In this document: positions 31,053 through 39,083 of the stretch, in pieces
How the letters are laid out: every line of letters begins with the position of its first letter
How positions within the stretch are numbered: the stretch's first letter is position 1
Origin: Solirubrobacterales bacterium
GTDB lineage: Bacteria; Actinomycetota; Thermoleophilia; Solirubrobacterales; Solirubrobacteraceae
Length of the DNA: 39,083 bases
NCBI GenBank assembly: GCA_003132505.1
Contig: PKXY01000017.1
Coordinates: forward strand, 5,972 to 45,054
Direction: 5' to 3'
The notes under the pieces: model-generated
The model's input: only the letters and a program-made list of their open reading frames with translations
The model's database searches: none
Told to the model about the DNA's origin: nothing
Position numbers and translations under genes: made by a program

Positions 31053-31901
31053 CTAGACCGCGACGGCACCGGCGGGCTCGAACGCCGCCACGAGCACCTC
31101 CGCCCAGCCGGCGGATTCGGCCCGTAGCGCCGCGCTCAGGGCTTCGGCCCGGTCGTCCTTGACCCAGAACAGCACGCTCGGCCCAGCACCGGAGATCGTG
31201 GCGCCGAGCGCGCCAAGCGCGGAGGCGCGAGCCGCAAGCTGAGCCGAGCGCGGGTAGAGGGAGGCCCGGTAGGGCTGGTGCAGGCGGTCGTGCAGGCCGC
31301 GCGCGATGAGGTCGAAGTCGCCGCGCGCGAGGCCGAGCATCAGCAGCGCGCCGTGGGCCGTGTTGTAGACCGCGTCCGGCAGGGGAACCGCCTCCGGCAG
31401 AGCGGCGCGGGCACGGGCGGTGACAACGCCCTCGTCGGGAACGAGCAGCACCGCAGCGAGGCCGCTCGGAGGATCGATCCGGTGCGCCTCACCGTCGGCG
31501 CACACGACCACCCCGCCCAGCAGCGCCGCGGCGACGTTATCCGGGTGGCCCTCCAGCTCGGTCGCGAGAGCGAGAACGTCGACGTCCAGCGACGCGAGCG
31601 TCGTCGCCGCCAGCAGCCCGGCGACGATCGCGGCGGCGCTCGAGCCGAGGCCGCCGCTGAGCGGTATCTGCGAGCTGATCTCGAAGCTCAGGCCATCGGC
31701 CGCAAGCAGACGCTCGAACGCCCGCACGACGAGGTTCGTCCGGTCGGCCGGGAGTGGCAGGTTGCTCTCGAGCGCGAACTCCGACGCTTCGCTGACGCGC
31801 AACTCGAGCTTTGGCGACAGGGCGGCGGCGAAGGCGTCGAACCCCGGTCCGAGGTTCGCCGAGGACGCCGGCACGCGAACGCTGACGCTGCGGCCGGTCA
31901 T
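31053..31901 (-). CDS. thrB: Homoserine kinase
   Basis: The 282-residue GHMP-family kinase phosphorylates homoserine with ATP, the step before threonine synthase. Motif 1 is VRVPASSANLGPGFDAF, the ATP loop is IPLSGGLGSSAAAIVAGLL, and motif 3 is GALGATISGAGPSVLFWV. EGHPDNVAAALLGG is the conserved loop contacting the substrate. The frame extends to 31952, but ATG 31901, five bases after the thrC stop, gives the standard N-terminus. It is the last gene of the lysA-hom-thrC-thrB cluster and converges on the FHA gene. Confidence 0.95.
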   Translation of the reverse strand: MTGRSVSVRVPASSANLGPGFDAFAAALSPKLELRVSEASEFALESNLPLPADRTNLVVRAFERLLAADGLSFEISSQIPLSGGLGSSAAAIVAGLLAATTLASLDVDVLALATELEGHPDNVAAALLGGVVVCADGEAHRIDPPSGLAAVLLVPDEGVVTARARAALPEAVPLPDAVYNTAHGALLMLGLARGDFDLIARGLHDRLHQPYRASLYPRSAQLAARASALGALGATISGAGPSVLFWVKDDRAEALSAALRAESAGWAEVLVAAFEPAGAVAV

Positions 31902-31906
31902 GCCAC

Positions 31907-32944
31907 CTATCCGAGGACGGCGCGCTCGATCGCGCGCAGCTGCGGCTCGCACGGCAGGACCGCGCCGGCCTGCTCGAGCGCGGCATCGGGGTCCTTCAGG
32001 CCGTGGCCGGTGAGGACGCAGGCGACGCGCTCGGCGCCCTCGGCGCCGTACTTGATGAGGCCTGCGACCGATGCTGCGGAGGCCGGCTCGCAGAACACGC
32101 CCTCGGTCGCGGCGAGCAGGCGGTAGGCGGAGAGGATCTCGTCGTCCGTGACGGCGCGGATCGCGCCGTGGGAGGCGCGCATCGCGTCGATCGCCTCCTC
32201 CCAGCGCGCCGGGTTGCCGATCCGGATCGCGCTGGCGACCGTCTCGGGCTCGGCAACCGGCGCGCCGTTCACGATCGGCGCGGCGCCCGCGGCCTGGAAG
32301 CCGAGCATGCGTGGCGCGCTGCCGGCCTCGACGAAGCCCTTCCAGTAGGCGGTGATGTTGCCGGCGTTCCCGACCGGTATGCAGAGTGCGTCGAGTCGGC
32401 CGTCGAGGTCGTCGAGCAGCTCGAAGGCGGCGGTCTTCTGGCCCTGCAGGCGGAACTCGTTGACGGAGTTGACGAGCGCAATCGGGTGGCGCTCGGCAAG
32501 CTGTCGAACCAGGTCCAGCGCCTGGTCGAAGTTGCCGCGCAGGGCGATGACGCGCGCACCGTGCATCAGCGCCTGCGCCAGCTTGCCGGTGGCTATCTTG
32601 CCGTCGGGGATGATCACGACCCCGCGCAGTCCCGCCTTCGCGGCATATGCGGCGGCACTGGCGGCCGTGTTGCCGGTCGAGGCGCAGATCACGGTCTGGG
32701 CTCCCTCGCGCAGCGCGGCCGAGACGGCACAGGTCATGCCGCGATCCTTGAAGGAACCGGTCGGGTTGAGCCCCTCGAGCTTCAGGTGAACCTCGGCGCC
32801 GACGCGCTCGGACAGGCGCTCGGCGAGGACGAGCGGTGTCGATCCCTCGCCCAGCGTGACGATCGGGTCGCCCGCGGAGAACGGCAGCCTGTCGCGGAAG
32901 CGCTCGATCAGGCTCACCGACCGCGTCGGCGCGGGGATGTTCAC
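31907..32944 (-). CDS. thrC: Threonine synthase
   Basis: The 345-residue fold-type II PLP enzyme converts O-phosphohomoserine to threonine. It shows [18 protein letters not shown] at the start, the Schiff-base lysine in [15 protein letters not shown], the PLP-contacting [17 protein letters not shown] and the phosphate loop [16 protein letters not shown] late catalytic-domain segment is [17 protein letters not shown]. The length is that of the short threonine synthase class found in Gram-positive bacteria. Its GTG start overlaps the hom stop as GTGA, so translation is coupled. Confidence 0.95.
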   Translation of the reverse strand: MNIPAPTRSVSLIERFRDRLPFSAGDPIVTLGEGSTPLVLAERLSERVGAEVHLKLEGLNPTGSFKDRGMTCAVSAALREGAQTVICASTGNTAASAAAYAAKAGLRGVVIIPDGKIATGKLAQALMHGARVIALRGNFDQALDLVRQLAERHPIALVNSVNEFRLQGQKTAAFELLDDLDGRLDALCIPVGNAGNITAYWKGFVEAGSAPRMLGFQAAGAAPIVNGAPVAEPETVASAIRIGNPARWEEAIDAMRASHGAIRAVTDDEILSAYRLLAATEGVFCEPASAASVAGLIKYGAEGAERVACVLTGHGLKDPDAALEQAGAVLPCEPQLRAIERAVLG

Positions 32945-34179
32945 TCGAATTCCTCGTCGATCACGCGGATCGCGCGCGGCAGCCCGTGCACCGCATCGAG
33001 CTCGGCGATCGCCTCGGTCGCGACGCGCAGCAGCGACTCGAGCAGGGGGTGGATCACCATGACGAGCTGGGCGTTATCGCCGAGGCCGCGCTGGACGACC
33101 GACTTGATCGACGCGCCCTGCTCGCCGAGGTGCTGCGCGATCTGGGCAAGCACTCCCGGGCGGTCGGCGACCTCCATGTGGAGGTAGAACGCGGAGACGA
33201 CGTCCTCGACGATCGGCAGCGGCACCGGGTTCGTCATCGGCGCGGCGCCGTTCGGTCGACCCGGCGCTACGGCCGCGATCACGTCGCCCAGCACCGCGCT
33301 GGCCGTCTGCGGTCCGCCAGCCCCGGGGCCGGACATCGTGATCTCGGTGATCGCCTCGGCCTCGACGGTGACCGCATTGAAGGAGCCGCCGACCGACGCG
33401 AGGGGGTGGGCCGCGTAGAGGTAGGCCGGGTGAACCCGCACCGAGATGCCGTCGTGCAGGCGCTCGGCGGTGCCGATCAACTTCAGAGCGAGCCCTAGCT
33501 CGCGCGCGTAGGCGATGTCGTCCGGCGTGATCTGCTCGATCCCCTCGTAGCGCACCTCGTCGATGTGAACCGGCGCATCGAAGGCCAGGCGCGCGAGGAT
33601 CGCCATCTTTGCGGCAGCGTCGGCGCCGCCAACATCGTCGCTCGGATCGCTCTCGGCATAGCCGAGCCGCTGCGCCTCGGCGAGCGCCGTCTCGTAGCTG
33701 CACGCGGTCCGCGTCATCTCCGAGAGGATGAAGTTGGTCGTGCCGTTGACGATGCCATGGATCCGCTCGATCCGCGTCCCGGCGAGCGACTCCCGCAGCA
33801 CGCGGATGACCGGGACGACGCCGGCGACCGCCGCTTCGAAGCCGAGCGCCAGCTCGCGCTCGCGCGCGAGCTGCCAGAGCTCTTCGCCGTGGCGCGAGAG
33901 GAGCTGCTTGTTGGCTGTGACGACGTCGCGCCCGGCCTCGAGCGAGCGACGAACGTAGTCGTGCGCCGGCTCGACGCCCCCGATCAGCTCGACGATCAGA
34001 TCAGAGCTCTCGAGGATCTGCTCGAAGGCCCCGCTGCTCCGGGTCAGCACGCCGCTGATCTCCGGTCGCCGGCCGGTCAGTTCGGCGACGCGCTCGGCGC
34101 GCTCGGCCAGCAGATGCTCGAACGCACGGCCGACGGTGCCGTGGCCGAGCAGCCCGATCCGCAGCGCGCTCTGGCTCAC
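32941..34179 (-). CDS. hom: Homoserine dehydrogenase with C-terminal ACT domain
   Basis: The 412-residue product reduces aspartate semialdehyde to homoserine. The nucleotide-binding motif is [17 protein letters not shown], and the catalytic region contains [26 protein letters not shown] and [19 protein letters not shown]. The last ~80 residues ([32 protein letters not shown]) form an ACT domain, normally the site of threonine feedback inhibition. No aspartokinase domain is fused. The GTG start overlaps the lysA stop as GTGA. Together with lysA, thrC and thrB it directs aspartate semialdehyde to lysine and threonine; lysC, asd and the dap genes are elsewhere. Confidence 0.96.
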   Translation of the reverse strand: MSQSALRIGLLGHGTVGRAFEHLLAERAERVAELTGRRPEISGVLTRSSGAFEQILESSDLIVELIGGVEPAHDYVRRSLEAGRDVVTANKQLLSRHGEELWQLARERELALGFEAAVAGVVPVIRVLRESLAGTRIERIHGIVNGTTNFILSEMTRTACSYETALAEAQRLGYAESDPSDDVGGADAAAKMAILARLAFDAPVHIDEVRYEGIEQITPDDIAYARELGLALKLIGTAERLHDGISVRVHPAYLYAAHPLASVGGSFNAVTVEAEAITEITMSGPGAGGPQTASAVLGDVIAAVAPGRPNGAAPMTNPVPLPIVEDVVSAFYLHMEVADRPGVLAQIAQHLGEQGASIKSVVQRGLGDNAQLVMVIHPLLESLLRVATEAIAELDAVHGLPRAIRVIDEEFE

Positions 34180-35441
34180 AGGTCGCGGGCGTGGAGATCG
34201 TCGAGCGTCTCGCGACGCACGACTACGCGAGCCTCACCGTCCCTGCAGAAGATCACCGGCGGCCGCGGCACCGCGTTGTAGTTGTTGGCCATCGAGTAGC
34301 CGTAAGCACCGGTCACGGGAACGACGATCACGTCGCCGACCCGCGGATCGTCGAGCAGCACATCCTTGATGATCACGTCACCCGACTCGCAGTGCTTGCC
34401 CGCCAACTGCACGCGCGTAGTCCCGCCGAAGCGGTCGGCGACGTCTGCCTCGTAGCCGGCGCCGTAGAGCATCGGGCGCAGGTTGTCGGACATCCCGCCA
34501 TCAACGGCAACCCAGGTCGAGACGTTGTGCTTGACCGAGATCACGCGGTACAGCGTGACCCCGGCGTTGGCAACGAGCGCCCGACCGGGCTCGATCATCA
34601 GCCGCTTGCCCGATCCGAGCAGCTCGCGGGCGGCGCTGACGATCTCGCCGACGAAGTCCTCGATCGCCGGCGGCTCCTGTTGCGCCGTGTAGGCGGCCCC
34701 TAGTCCACCGCCGACGTCGTAGACCGCGAAGTCGCCGAGCGCGGCGAGCGCGGCGATCGCGGCGCGAAACGGGCCGACCGAGAAGAGGTTCGAGCCGATG
34801 TGCATGTGCAGGCCGCGAAGCTCGAGGCCACGGCTCGCCCGCAGCCGCTCGATCGCCGCGGGCGCGTCGCCGATCGAAACGCCGAACTTCGAATCGGCCT
34901 GACCGGTCGAGATCTTGTCGTGCGTGTCGCCGCGCACCCCGGGCGTCACGCGCAACAGCAACGCCTGGCGCTCGCTCCGACCCTTGACCAGGCGCTCCAG
35001 CCGATCTATGTCATCGAAGCCGTCGACCGCGATCAGCCCGACGCCGGCATCGAGCGCCAACTGAAACTCGCCGTCGTCACGCGCATTGCCATGAAAAACG
35101 AGGCTCGCCGGACTGAAACCGGCCCGCAACGCGAGGTGAAGCTCACCGGCGGAGGCGACGTCGCAGTCGAGGCCCTCCTGTGCGAACACGCGCATCACGG
35201 CGGTCGCGCCGAACGCCTTGGAGGCAAAAACGACGCGGAAGTCGTCTTGCCCGGCGGCTTCGAATGCCGCGATGAACGCTCTCGCCCGGGCGCGCAGGTC
35301 GTCCTCGGAGACGACGTAGGCCGGCGTGCCGAAGCGGTCGGCGAGCTCGAGCACATCACAGCCGCCGATCTCGAGCCGGCCCCGCGCGTTCAGGCGGCCG
35401 TCGATCGGATAGACATGCGAAAGCGTTTGGGTGGTGGCCAT
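34176..35441 (-). CDS. lysA: Diaminopimelate decarboxylase
   Basis: The 421-residue fold-type III PLP enzyme decarboxylates meso-diaminopimelate to lysine. The PLP lysine lies in VVFASKAFGATAVMR. GLHMHIGSNLFSVG is the HIGS motif, DVGGGLGAAY and EPGRALVANAG bind phosphate, and the partner-subunit residues are in LAGKHCESGDVI and GAYGYSMANNYNAVPRPP. It is the first gene of the lysA-hom-thrC-thrB operon and is divergent from htpX. ATG 35441 has no Shine-Dalgarno sequence, while GATAAT ends eight bases before it, suggesting a leaderless or nearly leaderless message. Confidence 0.96.
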   Translation of the reverse strand: MATTQTLSHVYPIDGRLNARGRLEIGGCDVLELADRFGTPAYVVSEDDLRARARAFIAAFEAAGQDDFRVVFASKAFGATAVMRVFAQEGLDCDVASAGELHLALRAGFSPASLVFHGNARDDGEFQLALDAGVGLIAVDGFDDIDRLERLVKGRSERQALLLRVTPGVRGDTHDKISTGQADSKFGVSIGDAPAAIERLRASRGLELRGLHMHIGSNLFSVGPFRAAIAALAALGDFAVYDVGGGLGAAYTAQQEPPAIEDFVGEIVSAARELLGSGKRLMIEPGRALVANAGVTLYRVISVKHNVSTWVAVDGGMSDNLRPMLYGAGYEADVADRFGGTTRVQLAGKHCESGDVIIKDVLLDDPRVGDVIVVPVTGAYGYSMANNYNAVPRPPVIFCRDGEARVVVRRETLDDLHARDL

Positions 35442-35449
35442 GCCTGGCG

Positions 35450-35455
35450 ATTATC
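35450..35455 (-). promoter_or_regulatory. -10 element of the lysA operon
   Basis: Minus-strand GATAAT (five of six consensus bases) ends eight bases before the lysA ATG. The -35 position is GC-rich and not consensus. It shares the 87 bp divergent region with the htpX promoter. Confidence 0.5.
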
Positions 35456-35516
35456 GCGGTTGCTCGGTGGCGCCGAGCGGCGCCGCAGCGCCGCCCATGC
35501 AGGCTTCGCGGTCTGC

Positions 35517-35522
35517 GATCAT
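35517..35522 (+). promoter_or_regulatory. -10-like hexamer of htpX, leaderless arrangement
   Basis: TGCGATCAT provides TGn plus GATCAT (four of six consensus bases), ending six bases before ATG 35529. No Shine-Dalgarno sequence is present. Confidence 0.38.
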
Positions 35523-35528
35523 TTCCCT

Positions 35529-36458
35529 ATGGCCGGCAAACGCAGCCAGTTCGGGAAGGACCGCGGTTTGCAGGGGCGGATGCTCCTGACGATGTTCCTC
35601 CTCGGGCTCGTCTACGTGGTGCTGATCGGCGCGCTGATCGCGTCCGGCGCCAGCGGCGTCACGATCGCGATCGTCGCGGTCGCGCTGTTCGGGTTCCAGC
35701 TGTTCGCCTCGGACAAGCTCGCGATGGCGACGCTGGGCGCGCGCACCGTCACGCCACAGGAGGCGCCGGAGCTGCACGCGATCGTCGAGCGCCTCTGCAT
35801 CCAGGCCGACCTGCCAAAGCCGCGCGTCGCGATCATGGACCACAACATGCCGAACGCGTTCGCGACCGGGCGCTCGCAGAAGTCGGCGACGGTCTGCGCG
35901 ACGACGGGCCTGTTGCGCATGCTCGAGCCGGCGGAGCTCGAGGGGGTTATCGGCCACGAGCTGACCCACGTCATCAACCGCGACGTGATGGTGATGACGA
36001 TCGCGAGCTTCTTCGCGATGGTCTCGGCGGTGATCATCCGCTTCGGCTTCTGGTTCGGCCTGTTCGGCGGCATGGGCGGCGGGCGCGGCGGGCGCGGCGG
36101 CCGTGACGAGGAGGAAGCGGTCCTCGTCATCATCCTCGTCTCGGTGGTCGTCTACGCGATCTCGTTCGTCCTGCTTCGCGCCCTCTCGCGCTACCGCGAG
36201 CTCGCGGCCGACCGCGGCTCGGCGATCCTCACCGGCCGCCCGAGCGCGCTGGCCTCGGCGCTGATCAAGATCAGCGGCGCGATCGAGCGGATCCCGAGCA
36301 ACGACCTGCGGAGCGCCGAGGGAATGAGCGCGTTCTTCATCGTGCCGGCGCGCGCGAAGAACTCGATGATGAACATCTTCGCCGACCACCCGCCGCTCGA
36401 CAAGCGGCTCGCAGCCCTGGCGCGGCTCGAGGCACAGCTCCAGGCCACCGGCCACTGA
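35529..36458 (+). CDS. htpX: HtpX-type membrane zinc metalloprotease
   Basis: The 309-residue M48-family protease is embedded in the membrane and degrades damaged membrane proteins under stress. Two N-terminal helices (MLLTMFLLGLVYVVLIGALI and VTIAIVAVALFGFQLF) precede the zinc motif HELTH in VIGHELTHVINRD; the third ligand is the glutamate of SRYRELAADRGSA. A second hairpin of helices flanks a Gly/Arg-rich cytoplasmic loop (GGMGGGRGGRGGRDEEE). The C-terminus HPPLDKRLAALARLE is family-typical. ATG 35529 is chosen; the long open frame from 34800 is antisense to lysA. It is followed after seven bases by pspAB. Confidence 0.96.
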   Translation: MAGKRSQFGKDRGLQGRMLLTMFLLGLVYVVLIGALIASGASGVTIAIVAVALFGFQLFASDKLAMATLGARTVTPQEAPELHAIVERLCIQADLPKPRVAIMDHNMPNAFATGRSQKSATVCATTGLLRMLEPAELEGVIGHELTHVINRDVMVMTIASFFAMVSAVIIRFGFWFGLFGGMGGGRGGRGGRDEEEAVLVIILVSVVVYAISFVLLRALSRYRELAADRGSAILTGRPSALASALIKISGAIERIPSNDLRSAEGMSAFFIVPARAKNSMMNIFADHPPLDKRLAALARLEAQLQATGH

Positions 36459-36465
36459 AGCGCTG

Positions 36466-37044
36466 ATGGGCATCTTCGATGCACTCGTCGGCCGCCGCGC
36501 GGTCAAGGGCCCGGCGGCGCGCGAGCGCCTGTTCGCGCTGTCGACTGCCTACGTGACGCTCCAGACCGAGCAGAACATCACCACGGCCGGCGTCGCCGGG
36601 ATCGTCTTCCAGCCGCTCGCGACGAGCGACTTCACGGCGATGGTCAAGGACATGGAGGAGGTCGTCAAGGCGACCGCCGGCGAGATGGGAGCGACGGTCG
36701 AGTCCAAGGACGACGACTACGGCTTCCGCTGGCTGATCGTGCGCGACCAGTCCTCGGTCGAGGATCTGGTCGTCTCGATCAACGGCGTCTCGACCGCGCT
36801 CGAGGACGGCGGCTACGGCGAGCGCCTGCTCTGCGCGGTGTTCGCGTTCAAGGACTCCGCCGGCGCCCAGATCGACTTCATCTACAACTACAAACGCGGC
36901 AGCTGGTACCCGTTCGTCCCGGCCGGTGGAGCGCAGCAGCGCTCAACCGAGCGCGAGCTGCAGCTCAAGGCGCAGATCGGCGGCGAACTGCCGATCGAGC
37001 CGGAACTAGAGCGCTGGTTCCCGCTCTGGGGCATCCCGTTCTAG
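36466..37044 (+). CDS. pspAB: PspA-associated protein PspAB
   Basis: The 192-residue soluble protein has the family opening MGIFDALVGRRAVKGPAARERLFALSTAY. Later segments include GVAGIVFQPLATSDF, YGFRWLIVRDQSSVEDLV and IDFIYNYKRGSWYPFVP, with the C-terminus WFPLWGIPF. PspAB proteins are found with HtpX and PspA systems in actinobacteria and archaea; their biochemical role is not established. The start lies seven bases after the htpX stop, so the two are one unit. pspA and pspAA are within 1 kb on the other strand, supporting a joint envelope-stress function. Confidence 0.88.
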   Translation: MGIFDALVGRRAVKGPAARERLFALSTAYVTLQTEQNITTAGVAGIVFQPLATSDFTAMVKDMEEVVKATAGEMGATVESKDDDYGFRWLIVRDQSSVEDLVVSINGVSTALEDGGYGERLLCAVFAFKDSAGAQIDFIYNYKRGSWYPFVPAGGAQQRSTERELQLKAQIGGELPIEPELERWFPLWGIPF

Positions 37045-37130
37045 TGGCTCGGCCCGAGGCTGTGCGCCGGAGACGGCGAGTGGCTGGGGCCGGCTGGCCA
37101 GGACGCAAGGAGCGGGAAGGCTAGGTTGCC

Positions 37131-37763
37131 TTGCCGCGACCGAGGACGCCGCCAGACGGTCCCAGACGCCGCCGGAACGGCGGAGAGTCTCGTGCCGAGC
37201 CACTCGAGACGCAAAGGCTGCGGCTGCGCCGGTGGGGCGCCGACGACAGCGACACATTTGCGGCGCTCAACGCCGACCCGCGCGTGATGGCCCACTTCCC
37301 GGCGCCGCTGTCCCGCGCCGAGAGCGAGTTCGTGCTGGAGCGGATCGAGGCCGGCTTCGAGCGCGACGGCTTCGGCATCTGGGCGCTCGAGACGCTCGCC
37401 GACGAGACGTTCCTCGGCCTCGCCGGCCTCTCGACGGTACCCTTCGCCGCGCACTTCACGCCCGCCGTCGAGGTCGGCTGGCGCCTGCTGCCCTCGGCCT
37501 GGGGCCACGGCTACGCGACCGAGGCCGCCGCCGCATCGCTCGACTACGGCTTCACCGATGCCGGCCTCAGCGAGATTGTCTCATTCGCCTCGAAGACCAA
37601 CCAGCGCTCGATCGCCGTGATGGAGCGCCTCAACATGCGCTGCGACCCCACCGAGGACTTCGAGCACCCCCTGATCGACGCCGGCCACCCACTGGCCCCC
37701 CACGTCCTCTACCGCCTGACCGCCGAGCAATGGCAGGCATCAAACGGCAGCGTGGCCGAATAG
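37131..37763 (+). CDS. GNAT-family N-acetyltransferase (RimJ/RimL type)
   Basis: The 210-residue product is an acetyltransferase. PLETQRLRLRRWGADDSDTFAALNADPRVMAHF is the RimJ/RimL opening, FGIWALETLADETFLGLAGL is the core sheet, and VGWRLLPSAWGHGYATEAAAASLDYGF carries the acetyl-CoA loop. SFASKTNQRSIAVMERLNM is motif B. The first ~25 residues are basic and not part of the domain. The frame has no ATG or GTG before the domain. TTG 37131, preceded by an in-frame stop and by AAGGAG/GGAAGG, is the only usual start codon, so the N-terminus is uncertain. It lies 86 bases after pspAB in the same direction. The substrate is unknown. Confidence 0.85.
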   Translation: MPRPRTPPDGPRRRRNGGESRAEPLETQRLRLRRWGADDSDTFAALNADPRVMAHFPAPLSRAESEFVLERIEAGFERDGFGIWALETLADETFLGLAGLSTVPFAAHFTPAVEVGWRLLPSAWGHGYATEAAAASLDYGFTDAGLSEIVSFASKTNQRSIAVMERLNMRCDPTEDFEHPLIDAGHPLAPHVLYRLTAEQWQASNGSVAE

Positions 37764-37921
37764 GCCCCAGCTGCACAAAGGCCCCATCAACCACCACCTC
37801 GGCCCCAGCAACACAACCCGAACCGGCCCAGCCGGCCCGCAACAGGTGGCTGATCCGGCGACAGCCCCTCCTCCGCGAACCGGGCCCACGCCGATCACGC
37901 GAAATCTCGGGCTGCGGCAGG

Positions 37922-38200
37922 TCAGTCCGGGATGAGCCCCTCCCCCGTGAACTCCTCCCGCGCCTCGTCCAAAGAAGTGTCGGGCGGCGGCAGCATCATG
38001 TCCGAGCCCTCGAGCTCTTCGTCGGCGAGCAGCTCGCCATGGGCGCGCACGTAGTCGAGCAGCTCCGCGAACGTCTTCGTAAACGCCGCCTCGTCGTCGG
38101 AGTCGACGGCACGCCGGCAGGCCTCGTCGAGCTCGTCGATCCGCGCGCGCTCGCCGTCCGCCACGCGGTACTGACCCTCGCTGAAGATCCGGACGATCAC
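37922..38200 (-). CDS. pspAA: PspA-associated protein PspAA
   Basis: The 92-residue acidic protein opens MIVRIFSEGQYRVADGERARIDELDEACRRAV. FTKTFAELLDYVRAHGELLADEELEGSDMMLPPPDTSLDEAREEF matches the PspAA family found directly after pspA in actinobacteria and some archaea. It is soluble, and its precise role is not known; it is presumed to modulate PspA assembly. The GTG start at 38200 overlaps the pspA stop as GTGA, so the two proteins should be made in fixed proportion. Confidence 0.9.
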   Translation of the reverse strand: MIVRIFSEGQYRVADGERARIDELDEACRRAVDSDDEAAFTKTFAELLDYVRAHGELLADEELEGSDMMLPPPDTSLDEAREEFTGEGLIPD

Positions 38201-38994
38201 TTCTCGGCCGTCTCGCTGCCGGCGTCAGCATCCGCTTGCGCCGGCTCCGCAGCCGGGGCATCGAGCTCCGCCGGTGCCGGCGATCCGCTGCCGAGCTCGG
38301 CCTTCATCTTGGCCAGCTCGTCGTCGACCGCGCCGCCGGAGCTGAGCTGCTCGAGCTGGCGATCGATGTCGTCCTTGCCCGGCCCGAGCGTCGTCAGGTC
38401 GTCGAACGTGCCCGAGTCCTGAAGTTCGCCCATCGCCCCCGCACGCGCCTTCATGTCCTCGGTCTTGTCGAGCGCGCGCTGCATCGCCATCCCGACGTCG
38501 GCCATCTGCTCCCCGACACCGGTCGCGGCCTCGGAGATCCGCACCTGGGCCTCGGCGGCCGAGTACTGCGCTTTGATGACCTCCTTCTTCGTGCGGAAGG
38601 CCTCGAGCTTGGCGCGCATCGCCGCCTCGGAATCGATCAGCTTCTGCTGCTGCGTCTCGAGGTCTGAGATCTGCTGATCCAGCCCCTGCAGCTCGTTCTG
38701 GACGTTCTGCTTGCGTTCGAGCGCGACGCGCGCGAGATCCTCGCGGTTGGCCGACAGCGCCTGGCGCGCCTGGGTGTCGAGCTTGACGATCTGCTGCTGC
38801 ATCTGGGCTTCCTGCAGCTGCAGGCGCTTCTTCGACGTGACAATGTCAGCGATGCCCTTCTTGACGTTCTGAAGCAGCTCGACCTGCTTCGTGTAGCTGT
38901 AATCAAGGGTCTCCGCCGGGTCCTCGGCGCGATCGAGCAGCTTCGAAACCTTGGCCTTGACGATCGTCGACATCCGGCCTGACATGCCAGGCAT
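38197..38994 (-). CDS. pspA: PspA/IM30 (ESCRT-III-like) membrane stress protein
   Basis: The 265-residue product is a long coiled-coil PspA/Vipp1 family member that binds and stabilises stressed membranes. It has the expected helices: STIVKAKVSKLLDRAEDPAETLDYSYTKQ at the N-terminus, a long heptad-rich stretch (LQLQEAQMQQQIVKLDTQAR to LIDSEAAMRAKLEAFRTKKE) and a helix MADVGMAMQRALDKTEDM. The last ~35 residues are a low-complexity Ala/Pro/Glu tail. The start ATG 38994 is supported by AAGGAGG (39001-39007) six bases upstream. It is translationally coupled to pspAA and near htpX-pspAB. Confidence 0.95.
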   Translation of the reverse strand: MPGMSGRMSTIVKAKVSKLLDRAEDPAETLDYSYTKQVELLQNVKKGIADIVTSKKRLQLQEAQMQQQIVKLDTQARQALSANREDLARVALERKQNVQNELQGLDQQISDLETQQQKLIDSEAAMRAKLEAFRTKKEVIKAQYSAAEAQVRISEAATGVGEQMADVGMAMQRALDKTEDMKARAGAMGELQDSGTFDDLTTLGPGKDDIDRQLEQLSSGGAVDDELAKMKAELGSGSPAPAELDAPAAEPAQADADAGSETAEK

Positions 38995-39000
38995 TCACGT

Positions 39001-39053
39001 CCTCCTTCGCGGGTTCATGCGAAGCGTAGCCGACGCGGTTAGGCGCGTCCTAA
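39001..39053 (-). promoter_or_regulatory. pspA leader: Shine-Dalgarno sequence and upstream inverted repeat
   Basis: A strong AAGGAGG (39001-39007) lies six bases before ATG 38994. Upstream are TACGCT (39023-39028, minus strand), a weak -10 candidate, and the inverted repeat TTAGG-N5-CCTAA (39039-39053) at the expected -35 position. The repeat could be a regulator site for stress control. No recognised alternative sigma-factor motif was found. Confidence 0.4.
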
Positions 39054-39063
39054 TAAGGGGACG

Positions 39064-39083
39064 CCTCGGCGCATGCGCCGAGG
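39064..39083. repeat. 20 bp perfect palindrome at the window edge
   Basis: The last 20 bases are fully self-complementary (CCTCGGCGCA mirrored). Read leftward, the stem is followed by TCCCCTTATT, so it may be the terminator hairpin of a leftward gene beyond the edge. An operator upstream of pspA is the alternative. Confidence 0.4.

Noticed and set aside
35451..36506. Minus-strand open frame of 351 codons
   Set aside because: It is antisense to htpX, which has a complete HELTH motif and helices; the frame is charged repeat-like shadow sequence.
37763..37807. Three direct copies of GGCCCCA
   Set aside because: Spacing is irregular (17 and 21 bases) and the unit is short and GC-only, so chance is sufficient.
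1..39083. rRNA, tRNA, CRISPR, insertion sequence or prophage content
   Set aside because: No conserved rRNA or tRNA sequence, regular repeat-spacer array, transposase, integrase or phage structural gene was seen when reading both strands.

Overview
The window is a dense, very GC-rich chromosomal segment with no sign of plasmid, phage or insertion-sequence content. The gene set suggests an actinobacterium: PspA with its partners PspAA and PspAB, a MarP-type CvpA/trypsin membrane protease, an XRE/DUF2178-type pair, and a lysA-hom-thrC-thrB cluster. A deep-branching high-GC actinobacterium such as the Thermoleophilia (Solirubrobacterales-like) would fit. That placement is an inference from gene content and composition, not a measured affiliation. 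About thirty-one protein genes are supported. No rRNA, tRNA, CRISPR array or transposase was seen.

Layout. Positions 1-3100 hold an autoregulated-looking XRE regulator/membrane-protein pair, a membrane-bound hybrid histidine kinase and a small Cys/His protein. Two large gaps here carry two diverged copies of one ~150 bp element. Positions 3112-10857 are metabolic and accessory: a threonine aldolase-like enzyme, a thioredoxin-fold protein without its CxxC, a leftward group (sufT-like, acetyltransferase, hypothetical, ispH, metallophosphoesterase), two unknown proteins and an exported glycosidase-like protein. Positions 10972-16969 encode both subunits of glutamate synthase (gltB, gltD). Positions 17119-26918 form a leftward DNA-repair block (addA, addB, topB) preceded by a MarP-like serine protease. 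A class B penicillin-binding protein is divergent from that protease.

Positions 28825-31037 hold a lipoprotein, an SRPBCC protein and two divergent zinc-ribbon proteins, one of them with an FHA domain. Positions 31053-35441 are the aspartate-family operon lysA-hom-thrC-thrB, in which the first three genes overlap through GTGA junctions. Positions 35529-38994 contain the envelope-stress set htpX-pspAB (rightward) and pspA-pspAA (leftward), with an acetyltransferase between them.

Regulation. Several genes that lack a Shine-Dalgarno sequence have a TANNNT-like -10 hexamer ending 6-8 bases before the start codon, the arrangement expected for leaderless mRNAs. Others (pspA, the FHA gene, the glycosidase, the metallophosphoesterase) have clear Shine-Dalgarno sequences, so both modes appear to be used. 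The most unusual points are the paired intergenic element, the likely CTG start of the metallophosphoesterase, a 43 bp dyad over the XRE promoter, and possible iron-sulfur cysteine sets in both AddA and AddB.
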